Notes under the pieces: model-generated
Seen by the model: only the letters and a program-made list of their open reading frames with translations
Told to the model about the DNA's origin: nothing
Database searches by the model: none
Assembly (NCBI GenBank): GCA_016892645.1
Contig: JAFEMX010000015.1
Location: 1-64,000 of the forward strand
DNA length: 64,000 bases
Origin: Micrococcaceae bacterium RIT 802
GTDB taxonomy: Bacteria > Actinomycetota > Actinomycetes > Actinomycetales > Micrococcaceae
Direction: 5' to 3'
Part shown: piece after piece, positions 9,885-17,357 of the stretch
How the letters are laid out: each line of letters begins with the position of its first letter
Position numbering within the stretch: the stretch's first letter is position 1
Made by a program: the position numbers and the translations under genes

Positions 9885-9916
9885 GGGCCCCGTCCGGCAG
9901 CTGCCGAATGGGGCCC
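9885..9916 (+). terminator. Hairpin terminator after lysC
   Basis: GGGCCCC (9885-9891) pairs with GGGGCCC (9910-9916), and the inner CGGCAGCTGCCG is itself a perfect 12-base palindrome, giving a long stem with a short internal bulge. TTCGCTGT follows. It lies 18 bases after the lysC stop. Confidence 0.7.
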
Positions 9917-9950
9917 TTCGCTGTCCCTGTGTCATGACGGCCGCAGGGGT

Positions 9951-9956
9951 TAGACT
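9951..9956 (+). promoter_or_regulatory. Candidate -10 box for the YCII gene
   Basis: TAGACT, a strong actinobacterial -10 sequence, lies 48 bases before the ATG at 10005 and after the lysC terminator, suggesting separate transcription. No clear -35 box. Confidence 0.45.
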
Positions 9957-10004
9957 CCTCGCAATCCGGAGCGGCCTGCGCGACCGGACCAGGGAGGAAA
10001 TGCC

Positions 10005-10334
10005 ATGACGCGGTACCTGATTTCATTCAACGACGGGGACATGCGGTTCCCGATGGAGGACCTGCCCGCCGTCGCCGCGGCCTCGCATGCCGTGGTCCGG
10101 GAGGCCCAGCAGGCCGGCGTCTGGATTTTCGGCGGCGGTGTGGACAGCCACGATGTCGGCATCGTGGGAACCGACGGGTCGGTGACCGAAACCCAAATCA
10201 CCCGGCACCTCGGCGGATTCTCGATCCTGGAGGTGGATACCCGCGCACAGGCGTTGGAATGGGCAGCAAAGATCGCCGCCGCCTGCCGCTGCGCGCAGGA
10301 GGTCCGGGAGATCATGGACGATCCGGACGCCTGA
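10005..10334 (+). CDS. YCII-related (YciI-like) protein
   Basis: 109 residues. The ferredoxin-like YCII fold is suggested by MTRYLISFNDG at the start, AVVREAQQAGVWIFGGGVD in the middle, and GGFSILEVDTRAQALEWAAK toward the end. These match the actinobacterial DGPF/YCII-related family, often linked to ECF sigma factors or found alone. The biochemical role is unknown. AGGGAGGA lies 6-13 bases before the ATG. It is flanked by lysC and the convergent dehydrogenase gene, with no operon partner. Confidence 0.8.
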   Translation: MTRYLISFNDGDMRFPMEDLPAVAAASHAVVREAQQAGVWIFGGGVDSHDVGIVGTDGSVTETQITRHLGGFSILEVDTRAQALEWAAKIAAACRCAQEVREIMDDPDA

Positions 10335-10356
10335 CGGCGCGGTTTGGTGTCCCCGG

Positions 10357-11355
10357 TTAGGACGACGACGCGGTGGAGCTGACGTAGCCGCGGTCCTTGT
10401 CCACGACGTTGTGCAGCGGTTCGCCGGCGATGTAGGCGTCGAGGTTGGCCAAGAACTGGTCGGCCAGCTCGTCCCGCCAGCCGTGGACGTCCCCGCTCAT
10501 GTGGGCCGAGACGTGTACGTTCTCCATCTCCCAGAACGGGTGGTCGGCGGGCATCGGTTCGACGGCGACGACGTCGAGCGAGGCGGCGGCGATCTGCCCG
10601 TCTCGGAGCGCGTCGATGAGCGCCGGTTCGTCGACGAGGGAACCGCGGCCGATGTTGACCAGGTGGGCGCTGGGCTTCATGGCCGCCAGCACCCCGGCGT
10701 CCAGGATCCCGCGGGTGGCCTCGGTCAGCGGCGCGGCCAGCACCACATGGTCGGCGTCTCCCACCCGGGCGGCGAGCTCGTCGCTGGCGAAGACGGTCCC
10801 GAAATCGGGGTCCGCCTCCCGTGGCGTGCGTCCGGCGCCCTGGACCTGCATGCCGACGGCCCGCAGCAGCCGGGCGGTGGCCCGGCCGATGCCGCCGGTG
10901 CCGACCACGATCGCGCGCGAGCCACCGGTGCGGGTCAGCTCGCGGTGCTGCCAGGTCCGCTGGCGTTGCAGCGATTCGCTGCGGTGCAGCTGCTTGTCGT
11001 GGGCGAGCACGGAAGCCAGCACGAACTCGGCGATGGGCTGGGAGAACGTCCCATGCGCGTTGGTGAGCGCCACCGGTGACTCGCGCAACCCGTCGAAGAG
11101 CATCGCATCCACGCCGGCGGCGGCCACGTGCACCCACTGCAGCGAGTCGGCCGCATGCCAGGCATCGCGGAGCGCCGAGGAGAAGAAGTCCCACAGCAGG
11201 ACCGCATCGGCGCCCCGCAACGCGTCGGCGAGGGTGTCGGCATGCGCCATGACGACGTCGGCGCGCTCGCGGATGGCGGCGAGGTTGTGGGGCTCAGGCA
11301 CGCCGGGTGCGGTGAGCAGGGCCAGTCGCGGGCGGTTCGTTTCGGTGTGTTTCAC
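10357..11355 (-). CDS. D-2-hydroxyacid dehydrogenase (NAD-dependent)
   Basis: 332 residues from the GTG at 11355-11353. It probably interconverts a 2-hydroxyacid and a 2-oxoacid with NAD(H) in the cytoplasm. The nucleotide-binding domain has GTGGIGRATARLLRAVGMQV. The catalytic Arg lies in NIGRGSLVDEPAL, the Glu in VVAVEPMPADHPFW and the His in VSAHMSGDVHGW. A longer frame to 11391 would start inside the operator, so GTG is preferred. It is divergent from the aminotransferase and shares the 11379 palindrome. TTGTCA and TAGCGT, 17 bases apart on the minus strand, would start the transcript almost at the GTG. The substrate is unknown; a hydroxylated ectoine intermediate is a guess. Confidence 0.8.
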   Translation of the reverse strand: MKHTETNRPRLALLTAPGVPEPHNLAAIRERADVVMAHADTLADALRGADAVLLWDFFSSALRDAWHAADSLQWVHVAAAGVDAMLFDGLRESPVALTNAHGTFSQPIAEFVLASVLAHDKQLHRSESLQRQRTWQHRELTRTGGSRAIVVGTGGIGRATARLLRAVGMQVQGAGRTPREADPDFGTVFASDELAARVGDADHVVLAAPLTEATRGILDAGVLAAMKPSAHLVNIGRGSLVDEPALIDALRDGQIAAASLDVVAVEPMPADHPFWEMENVHVSAHMSGDVHGWRDELADQFLANLDAYIAGEPLHNVVDKDRGYVSSTASSS

Positions 11356-11378
11356 GTCATCAACGCTACCGGGCAAAA

Positions 11379-11394
11379 AGATTGTTGACAATCT
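11379..11394. promoter_or_regulatory. GntR-type operator between the hydroxyacid dehydrogenase and aminotransferase
   Basis: AGATTGT-TG-ACAATCT is a palindrome with perfect 7-base arms. It is followed by ACCGACC, while the site at 17318 is followed by ACCAACC. Its 14-base core is the exact reverse complement of the core at 17318. TTGACA at 11385-11390 overlaps it on the plus strand as a possible -35 box, and TTGTCA overlaps it on the minus strand, so a bound repressor would block both divergent promoters. Confidence 0.75.
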
Positions 11395-11420
11395 ACCGAC
11401 CGGCCCACGACGATGAACAC

Positions 11421-12692
11421 ATGACGACTTTGAGCCCCCTGTTGAAGCAAGCGACCCCCGTGGTGGTCGACCACGCCCTCGGATCCTGGATCTACGGCAC
11501 CGACGGAGCCGAATACCTGGATTTCACCACCGGCATCGGGGTGACCAGCACCGGCCACTGCCACCCGCGCGTCGTCGCCGCCGCGCAGGAACAGTGCGGC
11601 AAGATCATCCACGCGCAGAACACCACGGTCATGCACCAGCCGCTGCTGGAACTGACCGACAAGCTCGGCGAGAAGCTGCCGGCCGGGCTGGACTCCGTCT
11701 TCTACGCCAACTCCGGCTCCGAGGCCGTCGAGGCCTCCATCCGCCTGGCCCGCATGGCCACCGGGCGGCCGAACATCGTGGTCTTCCAGGGCGGCTTCCA
11801 CGGCCGCACCGTCGCCGCCGCCTCCCTGACCACCGCCGGCACCCGCTTCTCCGCCGGCTTCTCCCCGCTGATGTCCGGCGTGCACATGTCCGCCTTCCCG
11901 TACGCGTACCGCTACGGCTGGGATGAGGACACCGCCATCGACTTCGCCCTGCAGGAGCTCGACTACCTGCTCACCACCCGCACCGCCCCCAACGACACCG
12001 CGGCCTTCCTCATCGAACCGGCCCTGGGCGACGGCGGCTACCTGCCCACCCCGCCGCGATTCCTCGAGGGGCTACGCGAACGCGCCACACGGCACGACAT
12101 CCTGCTGATCATCGACGAGGTCCAGGCCGGCGTCGGGCGCACCGGAAAGTTCTGGGGCCACCAGCACTCCACCGCCACGCCCGACATCCTCATCACCGCC
12201 AAGGGCATCGCCTCCGGCTTCCCGATCTCCGCCATCGCCGCCTCCACCGAGCTGATGTCCAAGGGCTGGCCCGGATCCCAGGGCGGGACCTACGGCGGCA
12301 ACGCCGTCTCCGCCGCCGCCGGCGTGGCCACCCTGGCCGTGGTCGACGACGAGGGGCTCGTGGAGAACTCCCGCGTGCGCGGCGACCAGCTGCAGGCCGG
12401 CCTGAAGGAGATCCAGTCCCGCTTCCCGGCCATCGGCGACGTGCGCGGTTGGGGCCTCATGCAGGGCATCGAGTTCAGCACCGCGGACCGCAAACCCGAC
12501 GCCGCCATGGCCGCCGCGATCCAACAGGAGACCACCGGCCACGGGCTGCTGACGCTGACCTGTGGTCCGCAGGGTAATGTCGTGCGCCTGATCCCAGCGC
12601 TCGTGGTCACCGCCGACGAGATCACCCTCGGCCTTCAGCGCTTCGAGGCAGCCGTCGCCGCCGTATCCGAACGCACCCTCGCCAAGGCCTAG
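11421..12692 (+). CDS. Class III aminotransferase (DoeD/GabT-like)
   Basis: 423 residues from ATG 11421; no good ribosome site is seen. It is a PLP-dependent omega-aminotransferase. Seen are DFTTGIGVTSTGHCHPRVV, the PLP-phosphate region ANSGSEAVEASIRLARMATG, the IIDEVQAGVGRTGKFWG block with the conserved Asp, and the Schiff-base Lys261 in ITAKGIASGFPISA. Family members convert GABA, acetylornithine or diaminobutyrate. Between the Ehu-type importer and DoeA, a diaminobutyrate-to-aspartate-semialdehyde role (DoeD) is the best inference; GABA is the main alternative. It opens the operon 11421-17279, with a 10-base gap to the next gene. Confidence 0.85.
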   Translation: MTTLSPLLKQATPVVVDHALGSWIYGTDGAEYLDFTTGIGVTSTGHCHPRVVAAAQEQCGKIIHAQNTTVMHQPLLELTDKLGEKLPAGLDSVFYANSGSEAVEASIRLARMATGRPNIVVFQGGFHGRTVAAASLTTAGTRFSAGFSPLMSGVHMSAFPYAYRYGWDEDTAIDFALQELDYLLTTRTAPNDTAAFLIEPALGDGGYLPTPPRFLEGLRERATRHDILLIIDEVQAGVGRTGKFWGHQHSTATPDILITAKGIASGFPISAIAASTELMSKGWPGSQGGTYGGNAVSAAAGVATLAVVDDEGLVENSRVRGDQLQAGLKEIQSRFPAIGDVRGWGLMQGIEFSTADRKPDAAMAAAIQQETTGHGLLTLTCGPQGNVVRLIPALVVTADEITLGLQRFEAAVAAVSERTLAKA

Positions 12693-12702
12693 AAAGCAGC
12701 AC

Positions 12703-15700
12703 ATGACCCAGACAGCAGCACCGGCCACCGCCCCCACCGTGGCCGGGCTCCTCGACGCGGCGGGCATCGAGTTCGATGTCTCAGAGCACCGCCGGGCGGA
12801 GTACTCCTACGACGCCTCCAACTACCGGGTCCGACCGCTCGGCGTGGTGTTCCCGCGCAGCGCGGCGGACGTGGCGGCCACCCTGCGTGCCTGCCACGCC
12901 ACCGGCACCCCGGTGACCGGACGCGGCGGCGGCACCTCGATGGCCGGCAACGCGGTCGGCCCCGGTGTGGTGCTCGACTTCTCCCGCCACCTCAACGGCA
13001 TCCACTCCCTCGACGAGGAGGCACTCTGGGTCGACGTCGAACCCGGCATGGTGCTGGCCACGCTCTCCCGCGAGATCGAGGCCCGCACCGCCGGCCGGCT
13101 GACCTTCGCCCCCGACCCCTCTTCGAAGACCCGTGCCACCGTCGGCGGGGCCATCGGCAACGACGCCTGCGGCAACCACTCGGTTCGCTACGGCCGCACC
13201 AGCGACCACGTCATCGAATTCGACCTCATCACCTCCGACGGGACCGCCCTGACGGCCACCGCCGCGGGCATCCGCGCCACCGATGGGCACGACGCCGGGG
13301 CGGTGCGCCGGGCCGCGGAGCTCACCACGGCCATGGAGACCCTGGTGAACGACAACCTGGCCGGGTTCCGCACGGACCTGGGCCGGATCCAGCGCCAGGT
13401 CTCCGGCTACCATCTGGAGCACCTGCTGCCCGAGAAGGGCTTCAACATCGCCCGGGCCCTGGTCGGGTCCGAGGGGACCTGCGCCGTCGTCGTGCGTGCC
13501 CGCATGGCACTGGTGCACAAGCCGGCGAGCGCGTTGCTGCTCTGCGTCGGCTATCCGGACGTCGTCGAGGCCGCCCGGGACATCGAGGTCATCCTGGGGT
13601 TCTCCCCCGCGGCCGTGGAGGGCATCGACGACGCCATCGTGGCGACGATGAGGGCCCGCCGCGGCGAGGACTCCGTCACCGGCCTGCCCGACGGCAAGGC
13701 CTGGCTGTACATCGACCTCGACGGGGCCAACCCCCACGATGTCCAGGCCCAGGCCGACGAGCTGCTGCAGCGGCTGCGCTCCATCGGCCGGATGGTCGAT
13801 GGGCGGGTCGTCCCCGACGCGACCGAGCGCGCCTCGTTGTGGCGGGTGCGCGAGGACGGCGCCGGCCTGTCCTCCCGCCTGCACACCGGCGGGGAATCCT
13901 GGCCCGGCTGGGAGGACTCCGCCGTCGCCCCCGAACGCCTGGCCGACTACCTTGCCGACTTCCGCGACCTGCTCGCCGAGCATGGACTGCAGGGCGTGAT
14001 GTACGGGCACTTCGGGGCCGGGTGCATGCACGTGCGCATCACCTACGACCTGCGCAGCGCCGCCGGCCGGGGCGTGTTCCGCGCATTCACCGCCGACGCG
14101 GCCCGGCTGGTCGTCTCCCACGGCGGCTCGCTCTCCGGCGAGCACGGCGACGGCCGGGCCCGCTCGGAGTTCCTGCCGCTGATGTACTCCCCCGACATGC
14201 TCGCCGCCTTCGAGGCCTTCCGGGCGATCTGGGATCCCACGGGGCTGCTGAACCCCGGGGTGATGACCAGCCCGGACGCATTCGACGAGCACCTGCTGCT
14301 GGACGGGGTGCCGGATCGGCAATGGCGCACCAGCTTCGACCTCTCCCCCGCCTCCGGGCCGGATGCCGTGCACGGCGTCGACCCGTTCGTCCACGCGGTG
14401 CAGGGCTGCATCGGGGTCGGCAAATGCCGCTCCGACGCCGGCGGCGTGATGTGCCCCAGCTACCGGGCCACCGGGGACGAGAAGGACTCCACGCGCGGCC
14501 GCGCCCGCGCGCTGCAGGAGATGGTCCGCACCGCGGCCACCGTCGAGGAGGGCTGGAAGTCCGAAGCGGTCCGCGAGGTGCTGGACCTCTGCCTGTCCTG
14601 CAAGGCGTGCTCCACCGACTGCCCGACCGGCGTGGACATGGCCACCTACAAATCGGAGTTCTTCTCCCACTACTACCAGGGGCGGATGCGTCCGCTCTCG
14701 CACTTCTCGCTCGGCTGGCTGCCCCGCTGGCTCAAGCTGACCGGCCGGATCACTCCGCTGGTCAACGCGGTCATGGGCTCACCGCTGGGCAAGCTCGTCT
14801 CCGCAGCCGGCGGCCTGACCACGAAGCGCGCCCTGCCGCGTTTCGCCCCGGCCGCCGCCTGGCGCCGCGAGGTCGACGCCGCGCTGGCCGGCGGCCCGCG
14901 GAAGCGTGTCGGACCGCCTCGGACCCTGGCCTCCGGCTCGGCGGTGCCGCGCGTCGTCGCCACCGGGCACGACGGCGGTGCCTCCTTGGGCGCACAGGCC
15001 ACCGGTGCGGTGCTCTTCGTGGACACGTTCACCAAGGGCTTCCGCCCGGAGGTCGCCGGGGCCGCGGCCCGCGTGCTGGCCGGCACCGGGGAACCGGTCA
15101 CCTGTTCGGCCGACGCCTGCTGCGGGTTGACCTACATCTCCACCGGACAGCTCGGCACGGCCCGCAAGCTGCTCGCCCACGCCGCCGAGGCGCTGGACGA
15201 CGGCACCGACCGCCCGATCGTCGTGGTCGAACCCAGCTGCGCCGCCGCGCTGGCCAAGGACCTGCCCGAGCTCGTCCATACGGAGGCGGCGAAGCGGGTC
15301 GCGGCCCGCGTGCGCAGCTTCGCCGGGCACGTCGCCGCCCTGGCCGCCGGCGGCTGGGCCCCCAGCCCGGCAGCGGAGGTGCCCGATTCCGTCGTCGTGC
15401 AGTCGCATTGCCACGAGTACTCGGTGTTCGGCGCGGCCACCCAGCGCAAGGCACTGGCCGCGCTGGGGATCCCCGAGGTCATCGAGGCCACCGGCTGCTG
15501 CGGCGTCGCCGGGAACTTCGGCTTCGAGGCAGACCACTACGAGACCAGCATGAAGGTCGCCGAACAGGCACTCGCCCCGGCCATGCGCGCCGGCAACGGC
15601 ACCACCCCGGTGCTCGCCGACGGCTTCTCCTGCACCATGCAGGTTCAACAGCTCGACGGCGGCCGGCGCGGCCTGCACCTGGCCGAACTGCTCGACCCCG

Positions 15701-15792
15701 GCCCCGCGGCGCCCCTGGCCGGAAGACGTCCGGCCATCACGACCCACACCGACCACCAGCTGTCCACCAGCAACCCGAAGGAGCACCCATGA
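12703..15792 (+). CDS. FAD-linked oxidase fused to Fe-S heterodisulfide-type domain (D-2-hydroxyglutarate dehydrogenase-like)
   Basis: 1029 residues, the length of large GlcD-GlcF-type fusions. An FAD_binding_4 domain (about 40-230) carries TGRGGGTSMAGNAVGPG and GAIGNDACGNHSVRYGRTSD. An FAD-oxidase C-terminal domain follows, with YGHFGAGCMHVRI and GSLSGEHGDGRARSEFLP. A 4Fe-4S region has CIGVGKC...C (about 569-587) and CLSCKACSTDCP (about 630-641). Two CCG domains contain CCGLTY (about 806) and CCGVAGNFGFE (about 931). Such proteins oxidise D-2-hydroxyacids such as 2-hydroxyglutarate or lactate and pass electrons to the respiratory chain. The stop overlaps the next ATG. This is not a textbook ectoine enzyme, so its substrate here is open. 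Confidence 0.85.
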   Translation: MTQTAAPATAPTVAGLLDAAGIEFDVSEHRRAEYSYDASNYRVRPLGVVFPRSAADVAATLRACHATGTPVTGRGGGTSMAGNAVGPGVVLDFSRHLNGIHSLDEEALWVDVEPGMVLATLSREIEARTAGRLTFAPDPSSKTRATVGGAIGNDACGNHSVRYGRTSDHVIEFDLITSDGTALTATAAGIRATDGHDAGAVRRAAELTTAMETLVNDNLAGFRTDLGRIQRQVSGYHLEHLLPEKGFNIARALVGSEGTCAVVVRARMALVHKPASALLLCVGYPDVVEAARDIEVILGFSPAAVEGIDDAIVATMRARRGEDSVTGLPDGKAWLYIDLDGANPHDVQAQADELLQRLRSIGRMVDGRVVPDATERASLWRVREDGAGLSSRLHTGGESWPGWEDSAVAPERLADYLADFRDLLAEHGLQGVMYGHFGAGCMHVRITYDLRSAAGRGVFRAFTADAARLVVSHGGSLSGEHGDGRARSEFLPLMYSPDMLAAFEAFRAIWDPTGLLNPGVMTSPDAFDEHLLLDGVPDRQWRTSFDLSPASGPDAVHGVDPFVHAVQGCIGVGKCRSDAGGVMCPSYRATGDEKDSTRGRARALQEMVRTAATVEEGWKSEAVREVLDLCLSCKACSTDCPTGVDMATYKSEFFSHYYQGRMRPLSHFSLGWLPRWLKLTGRITPLVNAVMGSPLGKLVSAAGGLTTKRALPRFAPAAAWRREVDAALAGGPRKRVGPPRTLASGSAVPRVVATGHDGGASLGAQATGAVLFVDTFTKGFRPEVAGAAARVLAGTGEPVTCSADACCGLTYISTGQLGTARKLLAHAAEALDDGTDRPIVVVEPSCAAALAKDLPELVHTEAAKRVAARVRSFAGHVAALAAGGWAPSPAAEVPDSVVVQSHCHEYSVFGAATQRKALAALGIPEVIEATGCCGVAGNFGFEADHYETSMKVAEQALAPAMRAGNGTTPVLADGFSCTMQVQQLDGGRRGLHLAELLDPGPAAPLAGRRPAITTHTDHQLSTSNPKEHP

Positions 15793-17279
15793 CCACCGAG
15801 ACCTCCACCCCGCGGACCTCCGATGCGGCACGCGCCGCCGTCGAGGCCATCAGCACCGGCCTGTACATCGACGGCTCCTGGGTCGAATCCAGTTCCGGCG
15901 AGCGCTTCGACGTCGTGAACCCGGCGACCGAGGAGGTCATCGCCACGGTCGCCAACGGCAACGCCGAGGACGCGCGGCGCGCCATCGAGGCCGCCGGCGC
16001 CGCACAGAAGGACTGGGCCCGCACCGCCCCGCGGGAGCGCAGCGAGATCCTGCGCCGGGCCTACGACCTGATCATGGCCCGGCAGGAGGAACTGGCCCTG
16101 GTCATGACGTCCGAGATGGGCAAGCCGCTGGCCGAGGCCCGCGGCGAGGTCGCCTACGCCGCCGAGTTCTTCCGCTGGTTCTCCGAGGAGGCCGTGCGCA
16201 TCGGCGGGGACCAGACCGTCACCGGCGACGGCAAGAACCGGATCATGGTCACCAAGGAGCCGGTGGGCCCCTGCGTGCTGATCACCCCGTGGAACTTCCC
16301 CCTGGCCATGGGCACCCGCAAGATCGGCCCCGCCATCGCCGCCGGCTGCACGATGGTCTTCAAGCCCGCCAACCTGACCCCGCTGTCCTCGCTGGCCCTG
16401 GTGGACATCCTCATCGAGGCCGGACTGCCGGCCGGCGTGCTGAACGTCGTGTGCACCAAGAGCGCCTCCTCCGTGGTGACGCCCTGGATGGAATCCGGGA
16501 TCGCCCGCAAGATCAGCTTCACCGGCTCCACCGGCGTCGGCGTGCGGCTGCTCGAGCAGGCCGCGCAGCACGTCATGCGCTCGTCCATGGAGCTCGGCGG
16601 CAACGCCCCGCTGATCGTCTTCGAGGACGCCGACCTGGACCGCGCCGTCGAGGGGGCGTTCGCCGCGAAGATGCGCAACATGGGCGAGGCCTGCACCGCG
16701 GCGAACCGGATCTTCGTCCAGTCCTCCGTGGCCGCGGCCTTCGCCGAGAAGCTCGCCGCCCGGCTCGGTGCGCTGACCGTCGGCGACGGGGCCGTCGACG
16801 GCACCGACGTGGGCCCGCTGGTCGAGGAGAAGGCGCTGGTGAAGGTCGGCGAACTCGTCGACGACGCCGTGGCCAAGGGGGCGCGCCTGGTCATCGGCGG
16901 GTCGCGCCCGGAGGGCAAGGGCTACTTCTACTCCCCGACCGTGCTCACCGACGTGGACCCCTCGGCACACCTGATGACCGAGGAGATCTTCGGTCCGGTG
17001 GCACCGCTGATCCCCTTCGACACCGAGGACGAGGTCGTGTCCATGGCCAACGACACCCCCTGGGGGCTGGCCGGCTACCTGTTCACCCGGGACCTGGACC
17101 GCGCTTTCCGCGTGGGCGACGCGCTGGAGGTCGGCATGGTCGGGCTGAACACCGGCATCGTCTCCAATCCGGCGGCGCCGTTCGGCGGGATCAAGGCCTC
17201 CGGGCTGGGCCGCGAGGGCGGCCGCGTGGGCATCGAGGAGTTCCTCGAGACCAAGTACATGGCGATGCCGCGCGCCTAA
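15789..17279 (+). CDS. NAD(P)-dependent aldehyde dehydrogenase, succinate/aspartate semialdehyde type
   Basis: 496 residues starting at an ATG that overlaps the previous TGA. It follows the SSADH (GabD) pattern: ITPWNFPLAMGTRKIGPAIA, FKPANLTPLSSLALV, FTGSTGVGVRLLEQA, ELGGNAPLIVFEDADLD with the general base Glu (about 268), and the nucleophile Cys in GEACTAANRIFVQ (about 301). The end FGGIKASGLGREGG is also standard. In ectoine degradation the equivalent enzyme (DoeC/Ssd) oxidises aspartate semialdehyde to aspartate, which would follow the aminotransferase two genes upstream; succinate semialdehyde is the alternative. It is the last gene of the operon from 11421; the next gene has its own operator. 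Confidence 0.88.
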   Translation: MTTETSTPRTSDAARAAVEAISTGLYIDGSWVESSSGERFDVVNPATEEVIATVANGNAEDARRAIEAAGAAQKDWARTAPRERSEILRRAYDLIMARQEELALVMTSEMGKPLAEARGEVAYAAEFFRWFSEEAVRIGGDQTVTGDGKNRIMVTKEPVGPCVLITPWNFPLAMGTRKIGPAIAAGCTMVFKPANLTPLSSLALVDILIEAGLPAGVLNVVCTKSASSVVTPWMESGIARKISFTGSTGVGVRLLEQAAQHVMRSSMELGGNAPLIVFEDADLDRAVEGAFAAKMRNMGEACTAANRIFVQSSVAAAFAEKLAARLGALTVGDGAVDGTDVGPLVEEKALVKVGELVDDAVAKGARLVIGGSRPEGKGYFYSPTVLTDVDPSAHLMTEEIFGPVAPLIPFDTEDEVVSMANDTPWGLAGYLFTRDLDRAFRVGDALEVGMVGLNTGIVSNPAAPFGGIKASGLGREGGRVGIEEFLETKYMAMPRA

Positions 17280-17317
17280 CCCGAGGGCTCTTGTCAGTGA
17301 CCTGAGCCACACCCTAT

Positions 17318-17331
17318 GATTGTCAACAATC
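17318..17331. promoter_or_regulatory. GntR-type operator upstream of doeA
   Basis: GATTGT-CA-ACAATC, perfect 6-base arms around a two-base centre, lies 27 bases before the doeA ATG. It is the reverse complement of the core of the site at 11381, and both are followed by CTACC(G/A)ACC. Its position fits repression close to the transcript start. Confidence 0.75.
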
Positions 17332-17357
17332 TACCAACCACGTTTGAAGGAGTCCGA

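Noticed and set aside
12781-14703. A 640-codon open frame on the minus strand opposite the FAD/Fe-S oxidase gene
   Set aside because: It has no domain pattern and is Gly/Val/His-rich as expected from the antisense of GC-biased codons; the plus-strand gene is clearly real.
13839-15788. The aldehyde dehydrogenase frame extended 650 codons upstream
   Set aside because: The extension is Arg/Pro/Gly-rich shadow sequence over the oxidase gene. Similarity to aldehyde dehydrogenases begins after ATG 15789.
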